DNA from: Bacillota bacterium
GTDB lineage: Bacteria > Bacillota > Clostridia > Lachnospirales > Lachnospiraceae
Assembly (NCBI GenBank): GCA_023418475.1
Contig: JAEZZO010000032.1
Span: forward strand, 1-64,000
DNA: 64,000 nucleotides
Direction: 5' to 3'
Shown: positions 16,160-26,222 of the stretch, piece by piece
Numbering within the stretch: the stretch's first letter is position 1
Layout of the letters: every line of letters starts with the position of its first letter
Position numbers and translations under genes: made by a program
Notes under the pieces: generated by a model
Seen by the model: the letters and a program-made list of their open reading frames with translations, nothing else
What the model was told of the DNA's origin: nothing
The model's database searches: none

Positions 16160-16270
16160 ATTGAGTAGGGTTACACATCTTGTTTCTTCGTTATTCTTCA
16201 ACCTATTTTACATAGATACATCGAAGCAGCCGTTATATGATAACATAAGAATTGTGTACCCCTATTCAAT
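16160..16270. repeat. 111-bp palindromic element between cheW and cheC
   Basis: Terminal arms of 18 bp, ATTGAGTAGGGTTACACA (16160-16177) and TGTGTACCCCTATTCAAT (16253-16270), are inverted with two mismatches. Inside is a further CTTCG/CGAAG pair. It contains no gene. The shape fits a miniature inverted-repeat element or a large mRNA hairpin in a 200-bp gap of an otherwise tight operon. Confidence 0.55.
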
Positions 16271-16305
16271 AAATAATTATTTTCTGATTTATTCTCTAAG
16301 ATAAA

Positions 16306-16749
16306 TTACTCCTTATCAAGTACAACTGCAGGAATACTGAGCAGATTAATCAGTTCTGATCCGTATTTTCCTATTCCGACACTATAATTAGCTCTATTAT
16401 CTTTTTCATCATAGTTCATTTTCTCGATTGCATCATTTTCCAGAGTTATTACTTCCTTTACCTCTTCTACAATAAAACCTACCGGTGATGACTGCTGCTC
16501 CGGCCTTACAATAATAATTCTAGCTTTTGAAGTCAAATCCTTTTCCGGTACTCCCAATTTACTGCTTAAGCTCATCACCGGGACGATTTCTCCCCGGAGA
16601 TTAATTACACCACGAAAATACGGCTGTGCTTTAGGCACTCTGGTAACACTCTGCATTACTATGATATTATCAATATATTTTATCTCAATACCATATTGCT
16701 CACCATTTAATATTGCGATTATAAATTGTCTTGCATCTATAGCTTCCAT
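16306..16749 (-). CDS. cheW: chemotaxis coupling protein CheW
   Basis: CheW is the SH3-like adaptor that links chemoreceptors to CheA at the membrane-bound array. The 147-residue protein is a single CheW domain with the family block YFRGVINLRGEIVPVMSLSS. A GGGGGTG ribosome binding site precedes the ATG, and the gap from cheA is 13 bp. The next gene, cheC, is separated by the palindromic element described at 16160-16270. Confidence 0.95.
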   Translation of the reverse strand: MEAIDARQFIIAILNGEQYGIEIKYIDNIIVMQSVTRVPKAQPYFRGVINLRGEIVPVMSLSSKLGVPEKDLTSKARIIIVRPEQQSSPVGFIVEEVKEVITLENDAIEKMNYDEKDNRANYSVGIGKYGSELINLLSIPAVVLDKE

Positions 16750-16762
16750 TTAAAAGCACCCC

Positions 16763-18850
16763 CTATACTAAAGAATTGACATCAAGAATTAATGCTACCT
16801 CACCGTTACCGAGAATAGTCGCACCACTAATAATCTTATGATTTTTTATGTATTTTCCGATTGATTTAATTACAATTTCCTGCTGTCCGAGTAATTCATC
16901 TACCACCATACCCGCGAGTCTGTCACCTTTTTTCACAATTACAATCGTAAGCTCGTCCTTCTCGGTATCTGACTGTTTGCATTTCAAGATATTTCCAAGA
17001 CGAACTACCGGTACTACCGTACCTCTTAAATTAATTACTTCTTTTCCCTGAATAGTTTTAATTTCCTTATTAGGGATATTCTCAACTGTCTGAATGCTTC
17101 CCAGCGGAAGTGCATACTTCTCATCACCAATTATTACCATCAGGGCTTGTACAATAGCAAGTGTCAAAGGCAAACGTATAATAAAGTTAGAACCCTCACC
17201 TAATTTAGTTTTTGCTTCAATTTCACCGCCCAGCGCTTCAATTTTCGTTTTTACAACATCGAGTCCTACTCCTCTGCCTGAAACATCGGTTACTTTATCT
17301 GCCGTTGAAAAGCTTGGCTGAAACAGAATATCGATAAAATCTTTATCCGTCATTCTCTGTGCCTGCTCTTCTGTAATATTCCCCTTTTCCAGGGCTTTCT
17401 GTTTTATTTTCTCAGTATTAATTCCATTACCGTCATCTCTTACTTCAATAACAACATTGTTGCCATCCTGATATGCATCAAGATAAATTGATCCAACCGG
17501 ATTTTTTCCTATTTTCTTTCTTTCCTCATTGGATTCCAGTCCATGATCAGCTGCATTACGAAGTAAATGCATTAAAGGATCTCCAATTTCATCAATAACC
17601 GTACGGTCAAGCTCTGTTTCTTCACCGGTCATAAACAATTCCATTTCCTTGTTTAGACTCTTTGATAAATCACGTATCATTCTAGGGAAACGATTAACAA
17701 CACTTTCAATAGGAACCATTCTTGTCTTCATAACAGATTCATGCAAGTTAGTGGTAACCCTCTCCAGGTATTCGATCTGCTCATGGAAGCTGTTATCTAT
17801 TTCAACCTCTGTCGCACTGCTCATGGAAATTAAGCCATTTTTTGCAATAATTAACTCGCTGACCAGGTTCATAAGAACATCCAGTTTATCGATATCCACA
17901 CGTACAGAACGATTCGCAACCGGTTTTGATCCCTGCTTGCCTGCCTGTGTATTACCAGATTTTAGTGAATTTGTATCTTTGGCAACTGCTTTGGGCTGCG
18001 CTGCTTCTGCTTCATCCTGTTTTAAAGTTGCAGTGTAACTTTTAATATCATCCTCAGTTAAGCGAATATAATCAGCTACTACTTCTTTCACCTCCGACAC
18101 ATTAGAAGCAACCTTGACCAGTTTTTCCGGAGTTTCCTTTGTAATGATGAAAGCAGAATAATCAAAATCATATTTCTCATCTTCAAGATCCTGTGCACTT
18201 GGATTAAGCTTAATAATTTCTCCAAACTCCTCCAGGGTGCGATTTACCATAAATGCTCTGGCACCTTTTAAAACACAGTATTCCTGAATATAAATTGTAA
18301 GGCCGATTACATTAAATCCAATCATTCCTGCTTTTACAATGGCCTTCTTCTCATGCTCCTCAATTTTAATGTGCTGAAAATGTTTCTTATCTTTGGATGC
18401 ATCCGAAGATACTGCCTCCGAAGCGATCGATACTTCCGCTTTCTTCACTACTTGCGCATTACCAAGTCCGGCATTTAATATATTGTTTAGAGCATTAATA
18501 ATATCTTCGTTATCGTCTTCTCCTTCTGTTGCATCTGTCTGGATATTTCCAAGATATGCCTCCAAAGCATCAAGCCCTTTGAATAATACATCCACCAGCT
18601 CGGAGGATACTTTCATCTTGCCGTTCCTGATTTCCGAGAATACATTTTCACAATCATGGGTTAAACGCTGCATGCGCTTATAGCCCATGGTACCTGCCAT
18701 TCCTTTTAAAGAATGAGCCGCACGAAAAATTTCATTAATGGTCCCTTCATTTTCTGGTTCACGTTCCAAAATTAACAGGTGTTCATTTAAACTTTGTAAA
18801 TGTTCTTTTGTTTCTTCAATAAAAATCTCAAGGTATTGGCTTACGTCCAT
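16763..18850 (-). CDS. cheA: chemotaxis histidine kinase CheA
   Basis: A 695-residue CheA that autophosphorylates and passes phosphate to CheY and CheB. The P1 domain has the phospho-accepting H46 in AAHSLKGMAGTMG. A CheY-binding P2 domain follows (about 165-270), then the P3 dimerisation helices (SVRVDIDKLDVLMNLVSELI), the P4 ATP-binding domain with the N box DPLMHLLRNAADHG and glycine boxes, and the C-terminal CheW-like P5 domain. The start ATG abuts the cheB stop (TAAATG), so translation is coupled. Confidence 0.97.
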   Translation of the reverse strand: MDVSQYLEIFIEETKEHLQSLNEHLLILEREPENEGTINEIFRAAHSLKGMAGTMGYKRMQRLTHDCENVFSEIRNGKMKVSSELVDVLFKGLDALEAYLGNIQTDATEGEDDNEDIINALNNILNAGLGNAQVVKKAEVSIASEAVSSDASKDKKHFQHIKIEEHEKKAIVKAGMIGFNVIGLTIYIQEYCVLKGARAFMVNRTLEEFGEIIKLNPSAQDLEDEKYDFDYSAFIITKETPEKLVKVASNVSEVKEVVADYIRLTEDDIKSYTATLKQDEAEAAQPKAVAKDTNSLKSGNTQAGKQGSKPVANRSVRVDIDKLDVLMNLVSELIIAKNGLISMSSATEVEIDNSFHEQIEYLERVTTNLHESVMKTRMVPIESVVNRFPRMIRDLSKSLNKEMELFMTGEETELDRTVIDEIGDPLMHLLRNAADHGLESNEERKKIGKNPVGSIYLDAYQDGNNVVIEVRDDGNGINTEKIKQKALEKGNITEEQAQRMTDKDFIDILFQPSFSTADKVTDVSGRGVGLDVVKTKIEALGGEIEAKTKLGEGSNFIIRLPLTLAIVQALMVIIGDEKYALPLGSIQTVENIPNKEIKTIQGKEVINLRGTVVPVVRLGNILKCKQSDTEKDELTIVIVKKGDRLAGMVVDELLGQQEIVIKSIGKYIKNHKIISGATILGNGEVALILDVNSLV

Positions 18851-19939
18851 TTATTGTACCCCCACATTCTTAGTGATGGCATCAGAAATATCATTTAATG
18901 CTACTATTTCATTCACCAGTCCTGCATCTCGAATAACCTTTGGCATACCATATACAATACAGGTTTCTTCATTCTGAGCTATCACATATATATTTTGTTT
19001 TTTACTTAACTTTGATATTCCTGCAGTTCCATCCCCGCCCATCCCTGTCAGGACAACACAGGTAATCTGGTCCATTTCAATATTCTCTAACGATTCATAC
19101 ATAATATCTGCACATGGCAGCAAGCCATGTCTTGCAGGTTCCTCCGTTACGGACAGGCAGTATCTGCCATCCTGCAGCTTTTTTAATCTCATCTGGTACC
19201 CACCCTTTGCGATATATACGGTACCTTTTTTTATGATATCACCATCCTCAGCTTCCTTAACCGTAAGCTGACTTAGTTCATTCAGCCGATCTGCTAAGGA
19301 TTTTGTAAAACCACCTGGCATATGCTGCACAACCAAAACAGGAGCATCCAGATTTTTAGGCAATTTAGGAATAACTGTATGCAATGCCTTTGGCCCTCCG
19401 GTGGAACACGCAAGAGCAACTAATTTATTGGCATTCGGTTTTAACTGTATCGGTGCTTTTTTCGGCGAGACCGGCTCAACCTTAATAATTTGTAATACAC
19501 TGGCTGTCAAGCCCGATTTTTCCTGCTTAACCTCTGCCTTTGTCGCAGTAGCCAGACAATTCAGAATACTATCTGAGAAAAAATTACTTTTCACCTCCAA
19601 ATAACTGTCAGGTTTCTTAACAAAATCAAACGCACCCAGCTCCAACGCTCTGATTGTCTCTGTGGCATCTTTTTTCGCTATCGTACTGACTACAATGATA
19701 GTGGCTTTAATACTTTGCTCCCTCACCTTTTCCAACACTTCAATACCGTTCATCTTTGGCATGTTAATATCAAGCAGTACGGCGTCGAAATCTTTGGCTC
19801 TGCTTTGCAGTAAATTAAGGCCATCTAAACCATTTACAGCAGTTTCAACAACCTGGAACCGATCGTCTGCATTTATTATATCAGAGATAACCCTTCTCAT
19901 AAGTGCAGAGTCATCTATTATTAAAACTTTTTTCTTCAT
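18851..19939 (-). CDS. cheB: chemotaxis methylesterase/response regulator CheB
   Basis: CheB removes methyl groups from receptor glutamates when phosphorylated by CheA. The receiver domain has the phospho-acceptor D57 in AVLLDINMPKMNG with K109 in VKKPDSY. The C-terminal methylesterase has the catalytic triad S179 (ALACSTGGP), H206 (VVQHMPGG) and D303 (TGMGGDGTAG). The 362-residue length is normal. It lies between the PilZ-domain gene and cheA, with no CheR in the window, so the methyltransferase must be elsewhere. Confidence 0.96.
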   Translation of the reverse strand: MKKKVLIIDDSALMRRVISDIINADDRFQVVETAVNGLDGLNLLQSRAKDFDAVLLDINMPKMNGIEVLEKVREQSIKATIIVVSTIAKKDATETIRALELGAFDFVKKPDSYLEVKSNFFSDSILNCLATATKAEVKQEKSGLTASVLQIIKVEPVSPKKAPIQLKPNANKLVALACSTGGPKALHTVIPKLPKNLDAPVLVVQHMPGGFTKSLADRLNELSQLTVKEAEDGDIIKKGTVYIAKGGYQMRLKKLQDGRYCLSVTEEPARHGLLPCADIMYESLENIEMDQITCVVLTGMGGDGTAGISKLSKKQNIYVIAQNEETCIVYGMPKVIRDAGLVNEIVALNDISDAITKNVGVQ

Positions 19940-19993
19940 TTTTCGATTTTAACCTTTCTTCTATGTAAAGACAAAATGAAATTCGTATGTGTC

Positions 19994-20743
19994 TTATTTT
20001 CTTCGCTTTCGCTCCTGTTCAAAAATAAATTTGATCAGATCCTCACGATCTCTTTTACTGATATCCTTAAACTCTGCCCTATGTTCATACATATCGGACC
20101 GGTTTATTATTCTTCCAGAACTCACAATAATTGCATCAAGTTCTATTTTTTTCAATGCATTTGCCAGCAGTAACTCAACTTTTATTTTTAATTTATCTCC
20201 TTGATTTAAAAGAGATGATGAATTAAATCGTATACCGCCGCCACTGATATCAATCACCGTGGCGCTTAACCAGATATTTTCTGATTTTTCAAGAAGTTTT
20301 AAGCATTCTTCGCGTTTCCTGTCATTTTGAAATTCATCTGCGTGTATCATTTTTATCAGCATTTCTTCTTCGTTTGTAATCACATGATATTTTATATCTA
20401 AAACACATTCCAAACGGTAATATTGCCTTCTCTGTAATTTCTCAAGATTCGAAGTAATTCTGACAGCAGCTATTACCGTATTATTATCTTTATGATTGCT
20501 AAGAACAAGACAACTACATTGATATAAACCTTTTACCGTATAAAAACACAGATTATAGCTTTCGCCAATATTTAAGACAATCAGAGCACTGTTCATAATT
20601 GGAGTTGCAATATGAACAACATCTTTATCAATTAAGTCAATTAATTGACTAACGTATGTTCTGGCATTATGGGCAGGCTGCCCGTTTCTATCTAAACGTC
20701 TGATATCTATTTTGTCTCCCAATGTTAATACTTCTTGAAGCAT
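19994..20743 (-). CDS. PilZ-domain protein with YcgR-like N-terminal domain, probable c-di-GMP flagellar brake
   Basis: A 249-residue YcgR/YpfA-type protein. The N-terminal YcgR domain covers about 1-95. The PilZ domain has both c-di-GMP-binding motifs: RxxxR (R106-Q-Y-Y-R110) and D165-I-S-G-G-G170. In other bacteria such proteins bind c-di-GMP and slow the motor through MotA or FliG. GGAGG precedes the ATG. Its place between flhG and cheB in the flagellar operon supports a motility role. The insert between the motifs (about 128-155) is longer than usual. Confidence 0.85.
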   Translation of the reverse strand: MLQEVLTLGDKIDIRRLDRNGQPAHNARTYVSQLIDLIDKDVVHIATPIMNSALIVLNIGESYNLCFYTVKGLYQCSCLVLSNHKDNNTVIAAVRITSNLEKLQRRQYYRLECVLDIKYHVITNEEEMLIKMIHADEFQNDRKREECLKLLEKSENIWLSATVIDISGGGIRFNSSSLLNQGDKLKIKVELLLANALKKIELDAIIVSSGRIINRSDMYEHRAEFKDISKRDREDLIKFIFEQERKRRK

Positions 20744-20828
20744 TAGGTCCCTCCCCTAGGATAATTAATTTGAATTTACAAGTTGCTTTCCCGGTAAGTT
20801 CGATGAAACATCTATAATATAGCATATG

Positions 20829-21710
20829 CTATTTTTTTATTCTTGAACGAAGTAAATTCGTAAAAAGCTGTGCTATTCCCTTTTTGCTTTGTACTTGATC
20901 TTCTTTGTCCTCGCATAGTACTTTGGCAAAATTCATAAGAGATTTCGAAAAATGAGAATTCGGAAACAAATCAATTGCAGGTTTTTGCTTCATTACTGCT
21001 CTGGAAACAGATGGATCTTGCGGTACTGCCCCTAAATACTCCAGTTTCAGGCTTAAAAACTTATTTACAACCAGGCTTAGTTTATCATAAAGCTCTTTTC
21101 CATCATCATAACTATCAATACGGTTTGCAATCATCTTAATTGTTGTATCCTTCAATGTAATATCCGTCCTGCGATTCAATGTCTTCAGCAAGGCATATGC
21201 GTCCGTTATAGAGGTTGGCTCTGGCGTTGCTACCAGCAGTACCTCAGAACTTGCCGCGACAAATTCAAGAACTGTATCAGCAATCCCTGCACCGGTATCT
21301 ACAATAATTACATCTGCTTTTTCATCAAGCTCAACTAATTTTTGAATTAAATAGACTATCTGATCTCTCGTTAGATTTGTAAGTTCCTGAATTCCGGAAC
21401 CGCCGGAAATAAATCCAATGTTTTCAGGACCGGCAGTAATAATATCCGACAGGCTTTTTCCTCGAAACATCAGATCAGCAAGGTTATATTGCGGCCGAAT
21501 GCCTAACATAACTTCCACATTTGCAAGTCCAAAATCAGCATCCAGAATAATTACCCTGTTTCCTAATCTACTAAGGGCAATTGCCAGATTAACTGATATA
21601 CTTGATTTTCCAACTCCGCCTTTTCCACTGGTTACAGTAATAACTCTGGCCACTCGTCTTGGGGAAGCCTGCTCTTTCACCATTTTTCTTAACTTTTCAG
21701 CCTGATCCAT
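20829..21710 (-). CDS. flhG: FlhG/YlxH, MinD-like ATPase controlling flagellar number
   Basis: A 293-residue MinD/ParA-type ATPase. The deviant Walker A SGKGGVGKSS is at residues 28-37 with the signature lysine, followed by I-I-L-D-A-D-F-G-L-A-N and a Walker B IIVDTGAG. The N-terminal DQAEKLRKMV segment matches the peptide by which FlhG stimulates the FlhF GTPase. By family knowledge the pair sets flagellar number and place and delivers FliM-FliY to the C-ring. It begins three bases after the flhF stop. A C-terminal amphipathic helix is likely (LFTNLLRSRIKK). Confidence 0.92.
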   Translation of the reverse strand: MDQAEKLRKMVKEQASPRRVARVITVTSGKGGVGKSSISVNLAIALSRLGNRVIILDADFGLANVEVMLGIRPQYNLADLMFRGKSLSDIITAGPENIGFISGGSGIQELTNLTRDQIVYLIQKLVELDEKADVIIVDTGAGIADTVLEFVAASSEVLLVATPEPTSITDAYALLKTLNRRTDITLKDTTIKMIANRIDSYDDGKELYDKLSLVVNKFLSLKLEYLGAVPQDPSVSRAVMKQKPAIDLFPNSHFSKSLMNFAKVLCEDKEDQVQSKKGIAQLFTNLLRSRIKK

Positions 21711-21713
21711 CGT

Positions 21714-22940
21714 TTACTGCCCCCTTAGAAGTTGTTTCGCAATACTTTGAGCGTCTATACGCGAAATATCATCCGGTACATTCTGACCAAATGTGGCATA
21801 GGATAAAGGCGCTTGCGTCAACATACGAATATTAAATAGGTTACCTATCGAACTTGTCTCATCCAATTTAGTAAATATCAAGTTATAATGAAGAATTTCA
21901 GAATATGCTTCCGTAATTTTTATCAGATCCTGGTATTTTATCGTCGCACTTAATACCAGATAAACTTCTCTTTCCTCCTCTGGAATCGTATTGATCAGTT
22001 TCTCGATATCATCTCTTTGCTCTTTATTACGATGAGATCGTCCTGCAGTATCTACAAATATAAAATCAAAATCGGAGAACTCTTCCTTTGACTGCTTCAT
22101 CTCTTCTTCCGAGTAAATTACTTTTAGCGGAATTCCAAGAATGTTTGCATAGGTTCTAAGCTGTTCCACAGCAGCAATACGGTAGGTATCTGCCGTCAGA
22201 AAAGCGACCTTGGCTTTCTCAGTCACTTTAAATTTAGAAGCAATTTTTGCAATTGTAGTCGTTTTTCCTACACCGGTTGGTCCAATGAAAAATATGTATT
22301 TCGGTGAGGTTTGCCCCAATTCAATCATTTTGGGCTGTCCAAGTTTTAAAATAATTTTCTGATAGACACTGGCAAGTATATTATCCATAGAGGCGTCTCT
22401 CTTCAAATTCCCCTCAATTTCGGCAATGATCTGGTTCGCATACTTCTCATCAACCTCATTCGAAACCAGTTGATTGTAAACCAGCTGTATACACGCAATA
22501 TTTTTATTACGATCCGTCGCTCTGACTTCCTGCTTCTCCGGAGCATCCTTTTCTTTATCGATCATCTGCTTTTCCAATAAGCTTTGCAGATTATTGAGCT
22601 TCAATTCGATTACAGAAGGTTCAGAACCAAGATGTGAGCCTATTTTCCCGGAAAGTCTATCTTCCTGCTCGTCATCATAAATAATATCCGGAAGAGGAGA
22701 CTTTTTAGACAGTGTTGCCATCGCTGCAGCTGCGGCTGCTGTTCTGGCTTTCTCATTCTTATACGTAACGTTCTCATCCACAGCAGCCGTAATTTCTACC
22801 AGCGGTTTACGAAATAACTTGTATATTCCTTTTGGTGAAATTGTCTTTATATTCATGACAATAGCATCCTTACCGAGTTCTTCCCTTGCTAATATAATAG
22901 CTTCCGTTTCCGTATTTGCTTGAAATTTTTTAATAATCAC
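21714..22940 (-). CDS. flhF: FlhF, SRP-family GTPase for flagellar placement
   Basis: A 408-residue SRP-type GTPase with an N-terminal B domain, an N domain and a C-terminal G domain. The P-loop is FFIGPTGVGKTTTIAKIASK, followed by FLTADTYRIAAVEQLRTYA (G2 and the insertion box), FIFVDTAGRSHRN (G3) and FTKLDETSSIGN (G4/G5). It marks the site of new flagella at the membrane. The start is GTG, sharing one base with the flhA stop, with GGTGA upstream. Confidence 0.93.
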   Translation of the reverse strand: MIIKKFQANTETEAIILAREELGKDAIVMNIKTISPKGIYKLFRKPLVEITAAVDENVTYKNEKARTAAAAAAMATLSKKSPLPDIIYDDEQEDRLSGKIGSHLGSEPSVIELKLNNLQSLLEKQMIDKEKDAPEKQEVRATDRNKNIACIQLVYNQLVSNEVDEKYANQIIAEIEGNLKRDASMDNILASVYQKIILKLGQPKMIELGQTSPKYIFFIGPTGVGKTTTIAKIASKFKVTEKAKVAFLTADTYRIAAVEQLRTYANILGIPLKVIYSEEEMKQSKEEFSDFDFIFVDTAGRSHRNKEQRDDIEKLINTIPEEEREVYLVLSATIKYQDLIKITEAYSEILHYNLIFTKLDETSSIGNLFNIRMLTQAPLSYATFGQNVPDDISRIDAQSIAKQLLRGQ

Positions 22941-24973
22941 TATACTGTCACCATCCCTACCGACTGTAATTCTACATTTGAATCTATTTCATTATATGAT
23001 ACTACTATTAAGTCATTATAATAATCCTGTGTCAACCGTTTAAAATACATTCTGACAATTGGTGAAGTAATAATAATCGGATTCTTACCCAGATCCTCCA
23101 GCTTATGGACTTCACTTTGTACAGAATCCATGATTTCTTTTGTCACACCGGGATCAAGGGCCAGATAAGAGCCTTGTTCTGATTGCTTCACTGCTCCCAT
23201 GATATTCTGCTCCACCTTTGGATCTAGCGTTACCACACTCGTCATCTCTCCTGCCGGGAAAAACTTATTGGAAATCGCACGTTTTAAGCTCTGTCTCACA
23301 TATTCTGTTAACACATCAGTATCTCTGGTGGTCGATGCATAATCCGCAAGCGTCTCTAATATACTAACCAGATCACGAATGGAAATTCCCTCTCTCAAAA
23401 GGTTTTGAAGAACTTTTTGTATTTCACCGATACTAAGAAGCTTCGGTACAAGCTCCGCAATCAACGTCTGATGAGCTTCTTGTATATTATTAATCAAGTT
23501 CTGAACATCCTGTCTCGTAAGCAGTTCGAAAATATGTCCTCTGATAATCTCCGTCAGATGAGTTGCTATAATGGAAGGCGGATCTACTACCGTATATCCC
23601 AACGATTCCGCTCTCTCCCTCTGTCCTTCTGTAATCCAGATAGCCGGTAAATGGAAGGACGGTTCAAAGGTAGGAATACCAGTAATCTCTTCCTCCACAT
23701 ATCCCGGATTCATAGCCATATAATGATCAAATAGAATTTCTCCTTCACTTACCTGAATTCCCTTAATTTTAACAATGTATTGATTCGGATTAAGCTGAAT
23801 ATTATCCCTTAGACGGATCATCGGTACTACGCATCCGAGCTCCAATGCAACCTGTCTTCTAATCAGTACAACACGGTCAAGTAAGTCTCCACCCTGATTG
23901 GCATCCGCAAGCGGAATAATTCCATATCCGAATTCCAGTTCAATCGGATCAACCTGAAGAAGTGAAACCACGTTCTCCGGTTTTCTAATTTCATTTGCAC
24001 TAGCTTCTTCCATCGAAACTTCACTCTCAATTTCAGCAACTTCAAACTTGCTGGAAATTGCTCGTCCTGAAATGATAAAAGCCAACCCATACACTAAAAA
24101 AAGTATATTACTAAGTGGTGTTAAAAATCCAAGAGCAATCATTCCTCCGCCAACCATATAAAGAACCTTAGGAATTGAAAAAAGCTGCTTAATCAGTGTA
24201 TCTCCAAAATCAGCTTCCTTGGATGCTTTGGTAACTAAAATACCGGTAGCAAGTGATATCATTAAGGATGGTATCTGACTTACCAGGCCATCGCCGATTG
24301 TCATGATTGCAAATTTATTCAAAGCATCTGTTGCAGATAATCCCATAAACATGATACCCATAACAGTACCACCTGCAATATTGATAACCGCTACAATAAG
24401 ACCAAGAACCGCATCACCCTTTACGTACTTTGTAGCACCATCCATAGATCCAAAAAAGGCTGATTCTTCCTGGAGCTTTTCACGCCGAAGCTTAGCCTCC
24501 ACATCGGTAATCGCTCCTGTATTCAAATCCGCATCAATCGCCATCTGTTTACCGGGCATAGCATCAAGAGTAAATCTGGCAGTAACCTCAGCCACACGCT
24601 CAGAACCCTTATTGATAACCAGGAACTGAACCATTACCAATATAATAAAAACAATAACTCCAATGATCAGATTATTACCGCCAACAAAGCGGCCAAAAGT
24701 TTCAATTACATTACCGGCATTACCTGTCGACAATATTACTCTCGTACTGGATACATTAAGAGAGATACGAAATAACGTAGTAAAAAGCAAAATAGTCGGA
24801 AACGCCGACATCTCGAGTATCTCTTTCGTAAATAATGCATTCAGCAGCACAATCATAGCGATTGAAATATTAAGCGCCAGCAGGACATCCAATAATAAAG
24901 TATTCATAGGAATAATTAAAAATACGATCGATGCTAATAGAAATATTCCAACAATCAAATCATTTTTTTTCAT
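22940..24973 (-). CDS. flhA: flagellar export gate protein FlhA
   Basis: The largest export gate subunit, 677 residues. The N-terminal half has about eight membrane segments and the family signature ARFTLDAMPGKQMAIDADLN (FHIPEP block); the C-terminal cytosolic half forms the substrate- and chaperone-docking ring. The type III export gate uses it to couple proton motive force to export. GGAGG precedes the ATG. It lies between flhB and flhF, the usual order. Confidence 0.97.
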   Translation of the reverse strand: MKKNDLIVGIFLLASIVFLIIPMNTLLLDVLLALNISIAMIVLLNALFTKEILEMSAFPTILLFTTLFRISLNVSSTRVILSTGNAGNVIETFGRFVGGNNLIIGVIVFIILVMVQFLVINKGSERVAEVTARFTLDAMPGKQMAIDADLNTGAITDVEAKLRREKLQEESAFFGSMDGATKYVKGDAVLGLIVAVINIAGGTVMGIMFMGLSATDALNKFAIMTIGDGLVSQIPSLMISLATGILVTKASKEADFGDTLIKQLFSIPKVLYMVGGGMIALGFLTPLSNILFLVYGLAFIISGRAISSKFEVAEIESEVSMEEASANEIRKPENVVSLLQVDPIELEFGYGIIPLADANQGGDLLDRVVLIRRQVALELGCVVPMIRLRDNIQLNPNQYIVKIKGIQVSEGEILFDHYMAMNPGYVEEEITGIPTFEPSFHLPAIWITEGQRERAESLGYTVVDPPSIIATHLTEIIRGHIFELLTRQDVQNLINNIQEAHQTLIAELVPKLLSIGEIQKVLQNLLREGISIRDLVSILETLADYASTTRDTDVLTEYVRQSLKRAISNKFFPAGEMTSVVTLDPKVEQNIMGAVKQSEQGSYLALDPGVTKEIMDSVQSEVHKLEDLGKNPIIITSPIVRMYFKRLTQDYYNDLIVVSYNEIDSNVELQSVGMVTV

Positions 24974-25024
24974 CCCTATTCCTCCATTTTATATTATAAT
25001 TACTCTATCTGTCAAAATTCATTT

Positions 25025-26155
25025 TCAGCCAACTTTATTTTTTAAACCATAAACATAAGCAAGTACTTCAGCAGTCATCTGATAAAGCTCAGGAGGAATT
25101 TCATCTCCAATCTCAACATTGTAATAAAGCATTCTTGCCAACGGTTTATTTTCTACGATTTCAATATGATTATCCTTAGCCACTTCCTTGATCTTCTGCG
25201 CAAGATAATCCGCACCTTTCGCAAGTAATATAGGTGCAGTCGAAGATTCTCTGTCATATTTAATTGCTGCAGCAAGATGAGTCGGGTTTGTTATAACAAC
25301 ATCCGCATTCGGAAGCGATTGCATCATTCTCTTCATGGACGCTTCCTTCATTTTTGAACGTATTTTGTTCTTGACCTGAGGATCCCCTTCACTGTTTTTA
25401 TACTCATCCTTAACTTCCTGTTTAGACATTCTCATATCTTTTTTAAATTTAATCTTCTGATAAATCAAATCGGCAAATCCAATTACCAGAAATATCATAC
25501 TGATCTTTAGTCCAAGATTAATGATAATATTTCCAATCAGCATGATCGCCTGTTCCAGCTTCATATCATAAAACTTAAATAAGATTACCCACTGATCCCT
25601 AAGAGTTTTATATGCAACATAACATATAATAGCAATTTTAGTACATTCTATCAGTAATTCAATCATTTTATCCTTGGAAAATAATCTCTTAAAACCATTC
25701 AAAGGATTGATATTACTTAACTTTGGCTTAATTAATTTTCCTGATATTTTCCACTTAACCTGAACCAGAATAACACCGAATGATACAACTACCACCGTTA
25801 TAAAAATTGGTAAACAAATAAGTATTATATTTGTAATTGCATCATTTAGAATGGCTTGTGCATTTTGCAGTGAAAAATCGTTTGCATATTTTGGTACAAC
25901 AACAAAAGCTTTTTTAAAATTACGCAGAAACTGCACACCCATCGATCCAATATATATTTTCAGTATTACAAAAATCATCGCCAGTCCGGATGCTGAGATC
26001 AGTTCCTTACTTTTGGCAGCCTGACCTTCCAGTCTTGCATCGCTAAGTTTTTTTGCAGTAGGCTCTTCTGTCTTATCCGCACCCTCTCCTGCAAAGAATT
26101 GAAGATTATAAGGAAGCAGATATCCGGAAATTCTTATTTTATCTTCCCTTATCAT
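25025..26155 (-). CDS. flhB: flagellar export switch protein FlhB
   Basis: FlhB sets export specificity (hook to filament). Four membrane segments occupy about 45-215, and the cytosolic domain has the self-cleaving NPTH in ADVVITNPTHLAAAIKYD. The N-terminal E-E-P-T-A-K-K-L block is typical, but it is preceded by about 28 extra residues ending in LLPYNLQFFA. A TTG at 26164 is in frame; the ATG at 26155 has GGAG nine bases upstream and is preferred (376 residues). Confidence 0.96.
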   Translation of the reverse strand: MIREDKIRISGYLLPYNLQFFAGEGADKTEEPTAKKLSDARLEGQAAKSKELISASGLAMIFVILKIYIGSMGVQFLRNFKKAFVVVPKYANDFSLQNAQAILNDAITNIILICLPIFITVVVVSFGVILVQVKWKISGKLIKPKLSNINPLNGFKRLFSKDKMIELLIECTKIAIICYVAYKTLRDQWVILFKFYDMKLEQAIMLIGNIIINLGLKISMIFLVIGFADLIYQKIKFKKDMRMSKQEVKDEYKNSEGDPQVKNKIRSKMKEASMKRMMQSLPNADVVITNPTHLAAAIKYDRESSTAPILLAKGADYLAQKIKEVAKDNHIEIVENKPLARMLYYNVEIGDEIPPELYQMTAEVLAYVYGLKNKVG

Positions 26156-26222
26156 TAATCTCAACTCCTTCGATATCCAATGAATTATGACACAACTAAG
26201 CTTTCTTCTATATCATAATCTT

